Notes under the pieces: generated by a model
The model's database searches: none
Told to the model about the DNA's origin: nothing
Seen by the model: only the letters and a program-made list of their open reading frames with translations
Position numbers and translations under genes: made by a program
Source of the DNA: Torreya grandis
Lineage: Eukaryota > Streptophyta > Pinopsida > Cupressales > Taxaceae
DNA length: 64,000 nt
Assembly: GCA_037957365.1 (NCBI GenBank)
Contig: JARHVA010001923.1
Span: 1,771,501-1,835,500 of the forward strand
Direction: 5' to 3'
Shown here: positions 28,037-39,815 of the stretch, one piece after another
Numbering within the stretch: position 1 is the stretch's first letter
Layout: every line of letters starts with the position of its first letter

Positions 28037-29985
28037 CTCCCTCCTAGATCAAAAGGTAAGTTATAAGAATCACCTTATTTATGTGATGGAACATGGTGTA
28101 AAACATGCTTCAACTTGGATTGGATTCTTGTGGATCAGACTTGTTATTTGGCACTTCAATTGTTATAATCTCAAGTAGACCATATTAAAACAATTCTGAA
28201 ATGTAGAATTATTCCTCTTTCATCCAAATATATTCAACCTTTTCATGTGTATCTTCAATTTCAACTTCAAATGATGATTGAGCTAGGCATACCTTATTGT
28301 CTTCCATGGTTCTCTCAACAAGATTAGGTTTATTCTTAGCTAAAAAATATTCTAGCTCTTCAAGGAGCTTTGTAAATTCTATCTAATCTTGATCATAATC
28401 TTCCATATAAACCTCTTATTTCACCTTGTCATACACTTGGCCCTCAACTTGGCAAAGCTCTTCAAGCTCTTGAAAGATCTCTATTTGTAGCTAACAAACA
28501 TCCTTGTCAACCACTTCTTGAATGTTAGTATCACCAAGTGGCTTCATTACAACAAGATCATGACTAATAGAAAGATCTTTCTCTTCATGTTTGGTTAAAC
28601 ACTCAAGATCATGTTTATTAAACTCATCAACAATATCAAGCTTATTATTAGCTATGTAATATTTTGTAGAAGAAGAAACTTTAGCCAACTCATCAAATTC
28701 CTTGAATATGTCATTGAAATTATACCATAAATATTCTTCCTCATGATCATCTTCAAGAGCTACTTATTCTACCTTGGTCTCATGATACTCTCCTAGGACT
28801 GCCACTTCTTGAGAGATGACTTTAAAGTGTTCTCCATCCTTGATAGGAAATTCCACTTCATGTATGAGATGATCATCTAAAACCTTTTGATCAGATGTAG
28901 ATTATTATTTAAGGACTGCAAGGTTTTCCATCTCTTTCTCCTTCATGGTGATGCCAAGACTAGGCATCTTGAAATCATGTGATCTAGCCCAATGAGGATA
29001 CTAGGGTGGTAGGTTTTATTCAAGCAAGACTTCTCTTTCTTTATTAACCAGCTGATCCTCCTTTTCTTCCCATACCATAGGTCCATGAAGGCAAAGGGTA
29101 ATGGGGTAAGGACATGATGAACTAGTTATAGAAGGTGGCACATAAAAATCAAAATCAGATTAAGGGTGAAGTGTAGGGGTTTCTTCATGGACACACATCT
29201 CTTAAAATATAGACACATCAGCTATTGGATTGTCCTTTTGTTCACCAAGGGAAGATTCTATGGTGATTTATTCCTCATAATAACTCATGAGAGACTCTTG
29301 ATCATCCATGAATTGAATTTTCTCTTCTTCATTTGCTTCTCTCAAGATAGGTTCCTCCTTGAGAAGGAATGGTGTGAAAAGTTGATGGATAGGCTCATGG
29401 ATTTGAGGTGAAGGAGATAGAGTATAAGATGTATTGGAAGGTGAAAGAGTTGGAGATGGAGTGTGAGATGAAGGAGAAGACTTATGAATTGGTTTTGAAA
29501 AGAGTGAGTTCTAACAGAAGTGAATTCTTGGGTTTCTTAGAAAGAGAAGCATCTACATGAGTAGGAGCTTCACTTTGCTAATGATATCCTTATGTATAAT
29601 CCATGAAAACATTTGGTTTTATATGACAAGACTCATGGGAATAGTCTTGAGGATGATAGGCATAATAGTAATAATGGCAAGGCTCATATTGAGGCCAATA
29701 AAGAGGTGTTTCTTGGTATCCATTCTCAAAGGATTGTCCAACAACATGGTGTCCATATGAAGAGGGAAATAAAGGGCTATAAAATTGCCATGGCTCATAG
29801 GATTGTTGAGGGGTAAAATGTGGATCATAGCAAGGCTAATTTTATGGTTAATACACTTCATGACAATGATGATCATAGTCACACTAAGGCTCATTAATGA
29901 AATATTCATATTGATGGGGAATGACACAAGCTTGGAGGGTTTCACCAACTTGTAGTGAATAAAACTCAAAACCAAGGCTAGTCAT
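28037..29985 (-). pseudogene. LarA ORF, copy 2
   Basis: Begins at the ATG at 29985, homologous to 22185 in copy 1. It retains Gln at several places where copy 1 has stops (for example GYQETPLYWPQYEP and HPQDYSHES). The middle reads SKYYIANNKLDIVDEF-like acidic sequence and KPLGDTNIQEVVDKD (28530-28495). The end, through one shift, reads FDLGGR at 28037-28055, identical at the nucleotide level over 19 bases to the end of TyB ORF1. The ancestral ORF was therefore about 600-650 codons. Conservation of frame across two copies argues for past protein coding; function is unknown. Confidence 0.72.
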
Positions 29986-30164
29986 GAAACTTAATTAGGA
30001 ATAAAGAACACCAAAAATGATCATCAACCATCTTCAAAAGGAATAATTGGGTTGCTTCACCAACTGATATAACTTTAGAGTCACCATTGATGCTTTGATA
30101 GATGCCTCCAATGGATAATTATTGAGAGACAACATCAAAATCCTCTTAACCTCTTGGAACAAGA

Positions 30165-30182
30165 GTCCCACCAGACATGCCA
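30165..30182 (-). other. LarA primer-binding site, copy 2
   Basis: Element-strand TGGCATGTCTGGTGGGAC, five bases from LTR 3. Against the TyB site TGGCATGCCCGGTGGGAC it differs at two positions. Primer sites pair with the 3' end of a tRNA; I have not fixed which tRNA this matches. Confidence 0.82.
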
Positions 30183-30187
30183 AAAAC

Positions 30188-33100
30188 TATTGTCATTTAT
30201 ATTTTCACCCTTTGAGGAGATGCAAATCTCTCCTCATCCAAGTGGCACAATGGAATCACATCTAGGTTTGTGGGTAGCCTAGGGAATGAGGTGAATCTCT
30301 AAATAGGGCTAGCTCCCTTGATGTACCACTTTGGATTGTAACTAAAACTAACTTGGCAGGTGAAAAGGGAGAAAGATAACTAATAGAAAACTACTCTAAT
30401 GGAGGTGACACACTAGGTATATTGATGACATCCAACCATATACATATTAAACTTGAAATCAAAGGATTAACTAAACATATACTTATCCAATCTATGGCTT
30501 CTTACATCAATATTAAATTATGAGGTTATAGGAGTATGTATTAGGCTAGGGGGACTAGACAGGAGGCCTTGAATGGCACTAATGAATAGACTAACTCACT
30601 TAAACCATGTACATTTCCTATAATACTTCACATGCCCTATAAGAAGAAGCTGTAAATAGGTGAAAGAATGAGACCACATATTAGGAATCCATAGTCTTCA
30701 CTAAATAATATTCATCATCCAAGTAAACCACACTACGAATAGTCATGGAAGAGGTAACACTTAGTATTTTTATTAATCAAAAGGTATAGAAATTATCAAG
30801 GCTTTACCATACTTAGGTGGAGCATCCAATATAATGGCCAAAATGGCTAGTTCTTATAGAAATTGAGAGAGAGAGAAGAGAAGAGAAGTCCAAGGGTCAC
30901 AATGACACTTTTCAAGATGATATAAGGAGTTACTTATTCATGTTAAGATGATATGGGATGAACCATGCAAGGTTAAGAGATACAAGTGTCAATTCAAGGC
31001 ATAAACTTTATGAAAAGTGGCATAAAACTCCCCATTTTACATAAGAAAACTACCTTCATTATTTTATATGTTTTAACATCCCATAACTAATTAGGACAAG
31101 GTCTTATGATTGGAATTTATGGTATGCAAATCAAACATTCCTCTTCATGCATTATTTTCATGCTTGGTATTCTAGAAACCTCAGAAAGTGAGCCATCATC
31201 ATCGGTTGTCTAGAAAATAACTCTTTTCATGCACCCTAAACACTTAGCCTCTAAATTTAAATAATTTTCTCATTAAAATACATATAAGGTAGTGGATGAA
31301 ACTTTTCAAGACCCTCCATGGCTTTTGAAGCATCAGGGGCACCTTAAATTTAGCTCACTTGAAGTTTTCCATCTTCACTAGCTTGTGTAATAGTCCAATT
31401 TTGATTGGCTGATTTGAAGGAGATGGTTGGGTAACTTAGAAGTTTTAAATTTTTTAGAGTTATATGGGGATTTATCTTAAGTCTTAATATTTCCATCCAT
31501 GTGATTTGCATTTCTTAAAACCTCTTATAACCTACAAAACACAAAAAATAGTGAGAAAAACCCTATTTCTACCCCCATCTATACAAGTTTGTATAGCTAG
31601 TTGGTATTGTATGGAGCTTGGGTGAGTATTTTGAAACATCCAATAGGTTTCATGAGTAAAATATTCCATTATATTTCATCTCCAACTCCATTTTCCCAAT
31701 CAGGTGTCTACAAGGGTTTAGTAGGGTTTTAGGCTTATTTTGAGTCTTAAGCTTGGTTCATAAAACCCTGACATCCAAATTGTAATAAAATTACAAAAAT
31801 GTGTCCTTAAATACCCATAATAACATCCTTTAACTTATTTTTCCTCCATGCAAACCCTTCAAAAAGATGTGAGCTTTCAAAGTTACTTTATCGAGCTTGT
31901 TTCCTTCTTTCGTGCAAGACTGAGTGAGTTTTCTAGTCAAAAGTGGCCTTTTTATGGTTTTTTATATATACCAATGATTAAAACACGTCTAATATTATCC
32001 CATAAACATTTTACAATAGTTTTACATGATTACTTTATTTACACAAATGTAATTAACTCTCTATTTGGGCACTAGGCCTAGACCTTGTCTACTAGGCCTG
32101 ATTGTGACATTTAGTGTTCTAGGAATTCAACTGAGTTACTTTGTATTATAAAAGATAAAAAACCTATATAATTTCCCCTATAAATTTTACAACTCAATAT
32201 AATATTCATTCCATACTATAAATGAAATTTTCTCTTCATTTGGCCTTTAGGCCTTGATTTTGTCCATTAGGTCTGACTACAACCTTATGAGTATGGAGTA
32301 CCCTATTTGGTTTCATTATTCCTTGAAAGTTTATTCATATTTTATTAGGTGTATTAAATATTTAAAAACCAATTTTAAAATTCCTTACCTCCTCTAAATC
32401 CATATATTTATCTTATTCTCTTAACCCTATCAGTTTTGTATGAGGGGAAGTACCCCCTGTCTGACAAAATAAGGGTATTTCCCCTATTATCTAAATAAAG
32501 ATAAGTATTTTAAGGATTTATTAAATTTATAACGACATTACATACCAAAATTAAAACCTTGATCATGTGATTTGGCCTCAAAAATCTCTAAGACCCAAAA
32601 TGTACTATTAGTCAAAAGACTACGTACAAGGTTTACACTTTGTGAGCTATGTATGCCTAATTTGGAATTATTATTCAATTGGTTATTAATATCAAGAGAT
32701 AATAAAAACTAATGTTATCCTTATGAATAATTAAAAATATCCATTCCTTACTTCAACCTTCTATGTATACTTCATAATGCCCAACACTCCATCTCATTGT
32801 TTAGACTATAGATTGACTATTACAGGTTCATACAAGGTTGTAAGTGGTCTGAGTAGGTTTGTTTTACCTTGTTTATAGATCATTGAGTTAATAATGATAT
32901 AAATTGAGGATATAATGACTATATCAATATATTAACCTCCCTCTAACTCTTCATATTCATTTTAGCCCCAAAACTGAGTCCTCTATTTTTCTCGAGAAAC
33001 CCTACCTATATGACCCCTATAGGTGTTCATGTATAGTTTTAGGTCTAAAAATAACATAAAATAACTTATTAATAATTTTTAGGTATATTTAAAATCATTT

Positions 33101-35546
33101 TTCACCTCATATAAAACTTTTACCCTTATAGCACCGTGAATGCCATGCTCTTAACTCATTTCTTGTCTTAGTTAGACAATGTTGGTTGTAGGTGTGTGTG
33201 TAAGTTTTTTGGAGACTTAGTAACCTCATTTCTACTTCATGGTAATATATGAAGTTGATATAATATTCATTGGAGTGATCAAGCATTACATCACCAGGTC
33301 TGATCTTCAATTTTTCCTTATTTTTGGTTTAGACTCACCAAACTATGCACTTTTTCCCATAGGACCGAGAAATCATGTGTTTTAACCTCTGTAGGTGCTT
33401 ATAGACTCAATTGAAATGATCATAATGTAAAAGGGAATTCTTGAGACAAATTTTGGTTTAAAAAACATACTTGACCATAAACTCAACTTGAGGGTCTTAA
33501 AACACTAGTTGGACATCACAACTGAGGTCACTATCCTATTGTTCTACTGTAGGAGTGCATTTAGACCTGTGTACATATCGAAAACATCCATGAGAGGCAA
33601 ACAACAATATGTCTTCCTTATTAAAAGGTATTGGCACCATGAATGTTCATCTTAATATATGGATTCCTTCAAACATTATTCTTAGTTAAACCTTTCAACA
33701 TTGATTAAAGAAAAGTCTCTTTTGGATCAAGCCTTGTAGGTTTCACTATTTGCTTTTAGTGTCTAAATGGAAACTTTAGGCTTCTAAGAGACCACTCCCC
33801 ATTTGTTATCTAACCTTAAAATTTTGTAGAGATATTTTCCTATAAAATTAATAATAACTTATCTCAATATAATTCATCCATATCTCATGTGATCATGGTA
33901 CACGCTATTCATAAAAACCTCAAGACCTTTATTTCTTCATTTTAGGTATTAGGGGCCTAAAATCAGAGTCATTATCTTGGCAATGAATTTTCACCCTAAT
34001 TTATCATAATATAAATTAAAATATGCATGATAAGGTCTATTATAGCTTATTATGTCTCCAAAAATTAAATATCACATTCCCTAACACTTTATTTAGTGCC
34101 TCAATCCCCTGTAGTGTCACCTATAGGTGACCATTTTCTTATATAGGCAATAGGTTTAATATTATAGACAAGGCTCATCACCTCATATATTTTTATGAGT
34201 TTTAGTCATATATTAATGTTTGATAAATATATTTTACACTATAAAGGACATATTGAGTGTTTTAGACTTGATTTTCAATAGCTTATCTTGTGGGGCATTA
34301 AAAATTGCAGGAGGACTACAGGTAGGCAATGGGCAGAGTTGGAATACATGTTTGGATGAATGATCTCAAGAAAAAATCAAAATCACTATAAATACTTAAA
34401 ATACATTATTTTAATTTAGGTTACTTATAATATAATCCTCATAACATTTATTCCAATGTGAAAACCTCTTGAAAACATCTAAAATAAAGTAGGCAGGGGT
34501 GTCTAAAGATTGGTTTGTGTGGCATATGAGCTTGGAAACCATGAGGATTGACTTATAAAATTAAATTGAGATTAAATGAGATAAAAGGAAATTTTAAAAA
34601 TTATAATTAACATGTCACAACTCCCTAGAGCCATTTAAAAATCATGAAATCCTGAATATGATGAAAAAAATCCCTATTGCACTCAAAAGAGACTAGTCTG
34701 CAAAACCAAGATGATTTTCTCATCCAAAAAAATTTACACATGAAAAAAAATATGGGATAAATATATGTGGTAATTAAACTTAATTTATAACCAACATGAA
34801 TAACTGGTTCATATGGAATTTCTCAAACCTAGGGAAAACCAACAGGGTACACAGATGGGCAAGCATATTGGTATAGTCAACTTCAAATGGATGATTCCTA
34901 AAGAAAATTTAATAATTATTAAAAATATTATTATGAAAATAAATATATCTAATTTAAAAAAAAACTCCCAAAATAATTCTACCTGAAACCTCTTGTGTTG
35001 TTCATACTAAGCAAAAACCTACAAGTCACTTTTGCATGTCTAAGAAAGCCAAAATGAAGTAGAACAATTTTGGGTATAAAATGACATTTTTAGATAAATT
35101 AAATCATGTATATGAGTGTTATAGAGATTAATATTCACATTTAAATTTTTTCAAAGTGGCACACTTCTCAAGGAGGATGTATAAGTGCCAAATTCTTCCT
35201 TTTCTTAAGAAAACTGACTTTTTTTTTGATGAACCTAACAAATTTAGTATTTTTAGTTACGTAAAATTTATAAGGATGAATGGGACATGAAATAATTTTT
35301 TTACACATTCAAATTTCCCAATAAACCTATACAAAGCATTAAATGCTCAATTTTAACCATTAAAATAACCCAAAAAGATAAATAGACTTAAAAACTAATT
35401 AACCAAGGCCAATGTAACATTAATTGGCATAAATTGAACTATAATACACCCCATTAAAGTCATATTACACCACCTATAGACCTATAAAATAATTTTTTTC
35501 CCCTATAAGTGCCCCAATTTGACTAAGACGTCAAATTTGGTCAACA
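30188..35546 (-). repeat. LarA LTR 3 (rightmost, 5' LTR of body 2)
   Basis: 5359 bases. Starts TATTGTCATTTATATTTTC and ends GGTCAACA, followed at once by ATTAG and TyA integrase sequence. Collinear with LTR 1 and LTR 2. No coding capacity; small ORFs inside are AT-rich chance frames. Confidence 0.88.
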
Positions 35547-35551
35547 ATTAG

Positions 35552-36169
35552 TTTGTCAACTACCACCAAGATCATGTCATGCATGTTTTGTGATAATTGC
35601 AACCCTTAGAAAAATTCCATACTAATTACCTTCCAATTCCACTATGGTATGTTTTAAGGATACAAAAATCACACCAGATGGACATGTTCAACTTTCACAT
35701 GATAGCATTCTAGATAATGAGACATAAAATCCACTACATTTCTCTTGATTTCCTTCTAGAAATAGAGTGGTCTAAGCTCAACCATGAGTTTGTTTAATCT
35801 TGGATGTCTTTAATGTGGGGCATTGTGTAGTTCCTTTAGCACTATGATCCTTATATTCTCTCTATCTAGTACATACATCCTACCATTATACCATAAAAGA
35901 CCATCAATCTCTATTCTAAATCCCTTATACTTAGGAATTTGAGCATTCTTAGACAATGCTTTCCTACCCTGATCATAGAATTCATATCTTAGAGGGAATT
36001 TGATCACTTGATTTCTGAAAGTACTCTTGATAGTATCCATGACTTCTATGTACCTTATACAGCTTAGAACAATAGCTATTATATTCTTCTTACCTTTGAT
36101 ATAGCTAATACCAAAATCATAGTTAAATAAGAACTCTAACCATCTTATCTGATGAGCATTCAGATTCAA
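35552..36169 (-). pseudogene. pol: TyA integrase N-terminal part (zinc-binding region and start of core)
   Basis: The minus ORF 36169-35810 runs from the end of RNase H (NLNAHQIRWLEFLFNYDFGI, SYIKGKKNIIAIVLS, the usual Gly-Lys-x-N-x-x-A-D-x-L-S-R tract) through the tether to RENIRIIVLKELHNAPH, the start of the HHCC zinc-binding motif. Downstream the strand continues with RHPRLNKLMVELR and a degenerate C-x-x-C (YLECYHVK), then ISMEFF and MHDMILVVVDKL at 35552, where LarA interrupts the core. It joins directly to LTKVAHF at 14611. Confidence 0.87.
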
Positions 36170-36430
36170 CTAGGTGAAAATGTACTTGAGTCTCAAGTTA
36201 TCAGTATTAAGCTCAATTTGTTTTCCCAATATATAACACCTCCAAACTTGTAAAGCATGCATAATTTATGCAAGTTCTAGGTCATGAGGGGCATAATTTA
36301 CTTCATATGGCTTCAGTTTCCTAGATTCATAGGCTACCACTAAACTACCCTACATAATAACTCCTCTAAGTGCATCTCTAGATGCATCTATGATCATTGA
36401 GAATTGACCATTAGGATTAGTAACTCTTAG
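36060..36430 (-). pseudogene. pol: TyA RNase H
   Basis: Read on the minus strand: MIIDASRDALRGVIMQ (about 36405-36355; first catalytic Asp in DAS), SLVVAYESRKLKPYEVNYAP, HDLELA, IMHALQVWRCYILGK, ELNTDN. These are the Ty3/gypsy RNase H motifs in order, including the Y-E-S-R-K-L box. A stop follows ELA. In life it would degrade the RNA strand during replication. Confidence 0.85.
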
Positions 36431-36432
36431 CA

Positions 36433-37200
36433 CTAGTGTTGAATAAGCCTCATTTTTAGTTCTTGAAAGGCTACCTCACATATATTTGACCAAATTAAAC
36501 TTTCATTATTATGTTGAAGAGAGGTAATTAGATTAGTTATCTTAGAAAAATTTAGAAAAAATTTCCTATAATAACTTGCTAATCCCATGAAACTTCTTAC
36601 CTCATGTACATTTTTTGGTGCCAACCACTCCATAATGGTTATTATCTTTGTTGAATCTACTAAAATTCTATCTAATGAGATAATATGTCCTAGACATTGC
36701 ATTTTTTTTGCAAAAATACACACTTAGACAATTTTCCATATAATATATGCTTTCTCAAACATTACAAAACCAATTCCAAATGCTATAAGTGATCTTCCTC
36801 ATCCTTGGAATAAATGAGGATGTCATGAAAAAATACCAATACAAAGTGATATATGTAATCTCTGAACACATTGTTCATAAGATTCATGAATTTTTGTCAA
36901 GTATTAGTCTATTTAAATGATAACACTATGAATTCATAATGACCATATCTAGTCTTGAATGATATTTTCAGGATATCCTCTTCACGTATACTCAACTGGT
37001 GAGAGCCTAATCTAAGATCAATCTTATAAAATGTTGTGGCTTCTAACATTTGATCAAAGAGATCATCAATGTGTGGAAAAGGATATTTATTTTTTATCAT
37101 TTCTTTATTCAACATCCTATAGTCTATGCACAGGTGAAGAGTACCATCTTTCTTCTTGATGAAGATAACTAGAGCACCCCATGGTTATACACTCAATCAA
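36433..37200 (-). pseudogene. pol: TyA reverse transcriptase (catalytic Asp replaced by His)
   Basis: Motifs in order on the minus strand: [40 protein letters not shown] (37115-37050), [37 protein letters not shown]. The active-site box reads VLVFFHDILIYS (36815-36850), where F-x-D-D is expected, so the first Asp of the pair is His. The connection follows (CLGHIISLDRILVDSTKI, then RSFMGLASYYRKFFLNFSKI, 36690-36535). The substitution alone should abolish polymerase activity, and stops and shifts add to it. Confidence 0.88.
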
Positions 37201-37379
37201 ATCAAATATTTAGAAAACAAATCCTAAATTTGTACCTTTAATTAAACTAATTTAGTGGTTTTCATCTTATATAGTGCCTTAGACATCAATTCCAATCTAG
37301 GTATGATATCAATCAAGAAATCAAACTCATGTTTAGGTGGCAATCCTTGTAATTCTTCTAGAAACACAATCATATAATT

Positions 37380-37960
37380 TTGTTAGAAAAGAATAATTTT
37401 CAATAGATGGTTCCTTAGATAATTATATATCATTTATCTTAATAATAAATTCCTGATATCCCTTATTTTGAGATTTATTGAGTTTAATTACAAAAATCTA
37501 CCTCTGTTTCAACTCCTTTCTCTCGTCCTAAAGTTGTGTCTGATTTTTGAAATCGTCTTGACACTCAACCTTATTAAAAAAATATTCAACCTTGGCTTTA
37601 TGCTTTCCAATCCAATTGAATCCTAGGATCACATCATATGATCCCAATGGTTCTACATAGAGAGCTACTACTATAGTAAACTCAAGCAATCTAATATCTT
37701 CTTTGACTAGACACTTGTCAACTTTGACCTTTGACTCATTCCCATATTATACTGACCATTCATTTTCCATTACTCCAACCTTTCTAGACAATTTGATAAG
37801 AACTCTAGGAGTAATGAAATATTTTATAGCTCTCGTATCAATTAAAATAAAAACTAGATAATTGAATAAAATACTTGATAGTTCTATGGATGAAGCTTGA
37901 TACTCAACCTATCAATTGTGAATAGTTACATGAATTTTATATTGAAATGTACCTTGCTAA
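37380..37960 (-). pseudogene. pol: TyA aspartic protease
   Basis: On the minus strand LIDTRAIKYFITPRVLIKL (about 37845-37790) matches the retropepsin D-(S/T)-G-A-x-x-x-F-I motif with Arg in place of Gly. EPLGSYDVILGFNWIGKHKA (37645-37590) matches the second conserved block (x-Y-D-v-I-L-G-x-D-W-L). Downstream sequence to about 37380 is the protease-RT linker. It lies between the gag knuckle and RT, as in all Ty3/gypsy elements. Confidence 0.83.
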
Positions 37961-37974
37961 GAAGATGAACCCTT

Positions 37975-39048
37975 ATTCTTTGATATGTCTTGAGGACATT
38001 ATCAAATAAATTGGTCACCTCCATAAATGAAGCAACCTCTAACCAGTCATTTCTTCTTAGTCTATTGGTTTACCTTGAAACCACCCTTGAAACCATTACC
38101 AAGCTTTCTATTCCCTGAACCATTGTTGTATTTGGCATTCTAATTCTTTCATTGACCCTTAGAATCTCTACTCATCTACTTATATTTCTTCTTCTTGAAA
38201 TTTATCATAGAAATTCTAAATTTATTTTTCAACTTATCTTTGACTTGGGCAAGATATTTCAATTTCTATTGTTGTTTGACTGCCTTCTCAAACACTTGAT
38301 CCATGATAGATGGCCCATGCACATCTACTTCACAACCTATTTGAGTTTTCAATCCCATTATTAATTTCCTAATTTTGAACCTCTCATCTACTTAATACTA
38401 AGGTACATACTTAAGAATATTGGTGAATTACTCCCAATATTCATTCACTAATGAATACCCTTTCTTAAAATTCTATAAAATCATAATATTTTGGTCAAAG
38501 TATAGTTATGGAGGCCATCATGACCTAAAAAGTGTTACAAATTATTACCAAGTGGTGGTGGTTGAGTCAAGGTTTATTTCAAGCTTCTTATTTTTCCACT
38601 AAGTCACTACTTCACTAAAAAGCTAATAAGATCCCCATACTACTTTTGTGACTTCAGAATAATTTTAAATATTGAAATACTTCTCCATTTTTTTAGCCAC
38701 ACTTTATCTCCATCCCCAATATAGTTCCATATAACTTTAGTGGATTCACCTTTTTCATGTCACATGTTAACTCTATAGCTATTTGAACTCTTGCATCATG
38801 TGGCACCTCCTCATGACTCTACTCTTGAAGATGTTCCTGGTCATTAGGATGCTCTACAATTTTTTTAAAGCATTTTCCTCTTTATAGCCATACACTTCCT
38901 ATTATAGGGTCGTGATTTGGTCCCTAGTCTCTTGCATGGTTGTGAAGATTTGGTCCAAATTTATAAATTTATTAGTTGTAAACTAATTTATATCAATAGG
39001 GGGTTTAGTATTTGAAGTACCCTCACCTATTGGTGTAGAGCACACCAT
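37975..39048 (-). pseudogene. gag: TyA gag
   Basis: A start codon at 39048 gives MVCSTPIGEGTSNTKPPIDI, then NLDQIFTTMQETRDQITTL, typical of a chromovirus gag N-terminus. Capsid-like sequence is badly decayed between 38900 and 38200. A CCHC knuckle is recognisable near 38025: CFI-Y-GGDQFI, two stops, CPQ, in which the second Cys has become Tyr and the His has become Gln. Gag would form the virus-like particle and package RNA. It starts about 70 bases from the primer site, as expected. Confidence 0.78.
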
Positions 39049-39118
39049 TATTCTTCCTATTTATCAGGAGAATAACTTTACATTAGTGGACACATTAAGT
39101 CCTAGATTCTGAGCCTCA

Positions 39119-39130
39119 ACTATGATACCA
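39119..39130 (-). other. TyA primer-binding site (initiator-Met type)
   Basis: Element-strand TGGTATCATAGT, 10 of 12 matches to TGGTATCAGAGC, just inside the 5' LTR. Initiator-Met priming is usual for chromoviruses. Confidence 0.82.
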
Positions 39131-39163
39131 CAATATAAAAATCCCACTATGTTTTTACTAGAT

Positions 39164-39187
39164 TATATATATATATATATATATATA
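39164..39187. repeat. (TA)n tract
   Basis: Twelve TA units close to the inner end of the TyA 5' LTR. Confidence 0.9.
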
Positions 39188-39190
39188 AAA

Positions 39191-39815
39191 TACACATTCA
39201 ACATATAGATTTCATCACAAAGAACCTATCTAGTGATCTTTAATTAACTATATTAATTTAGTTAACCAAAATAGTTTTTAACTAATCCACTTAGCTAAGG
39301 ATCACCACGAATAGATATAGAAATCATGAACAATAGTGAATAATCATAAACAGTACATCTCAACATAAATGATATATAATATTGTATCAGCTGTGGTTAA
39401 ACTTTTACTATATCATTTATGTTAAGATGTAGTGTTTATGGTTATTCACTATTGTTCATGATTTCTATATCTATTCATGGTGATCCTTAGCTAAGTGGAT
39501 TAGCTAAAAACCTTTTTGGTTAACTAAATTAATATAGTTAATTAAAGATCACTAGATAGGTTTCTTGTGGTGAAATCTATAAGTTGAATATATGTATTTA
39601 ATTATATATAACCAATCTAGTGATATTTAATCAACTATATTAATTTAATTAATCAAAAGGCTTTTTAGCTAATCTATTTAGCTAAGGATCACCATGAATA
39701 GATATAAAAATCATGAACGATAGTGAATAACCATAAATGCTACATCTCAACATAAATGATATAGTAAAATTTTAGCCATAGCTGATACAATATTATAGCC
39801 TTTGCTACAAAAGTG
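39191..39815. repeat. Compound inverted repeat (A - loop - A' - A - loop')
   Basis: Arm 39191-39375 is repeated in reverse complement at 39409-39596 around a spacer of about 33 bases (39376-39408). A third copy at 39601-39815 is again in the first orientation and also carries the reverse complement of the spacer, so 39376-39596 and 39601-39815 form a near palindrome with almost no loop. Shared landmarks are CATAAATGATATA, GATATAGAAATCATGAAC and GTGATCTTTAATTAACTAT. Arms differ by scattered substitutions. Confidence 0.9.

Larger units (their letters stand above)
27762..30187 (-). mobile_element. LarA body 2
   Basis: 2426-base internal region, collinear with body 1. It holds the second copy of the unknown ORF and a better preserved primer-binding site at 30165-30182. 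The left end, next to LTR 2, carries GAGTCACCAATT before the LTR start TGTTGACC on the element strand, again not a typical polypurine tract. Confidence 0.82.
14612..35546 (-). mobile_element. LarA: three-LTR, two-body array of a non-autonomous LARD-like LTR retrotransposon
   Basis: Structure is LTR (14612-19979), body (19980-22383), LTR (22384-27761), body (27762-30187), LTR (30188-35546). The period is 7772 and 7804 bases. LTR termini are TG..CA or mutated forms, and a single pair of 5-bp target duplications flanks the whole block, so it behaves as one insertion. Bodies have a primer-binding site next to the right-hand LTR and hold no RT, RNase H or integrase. LTRs of about 5.4 kb with a short body resemble LARDs, although a decayed ORF is present. 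The extra LTR-body unit most likely arose by unequal recombination between LTRs of neighbouring or sister copies. Confidence 0.88.

Noticed and set aside
21316..29411. Plus-strand ORFs repeated in both LarA bodies (21316-21561, 29166-29411, 29557-29816)
   Set aside because: They are antisense shadows of the minus-strand LarA ORF, whose frame is the one conserved between copies and with TyB.
14612..35546. Interpretation of the 7.8 kb period as satellite DNA or rDNA
   Set aside because: The units have LTR termini, primer sites and one flanking target duplication; no rRNA sequence is present.
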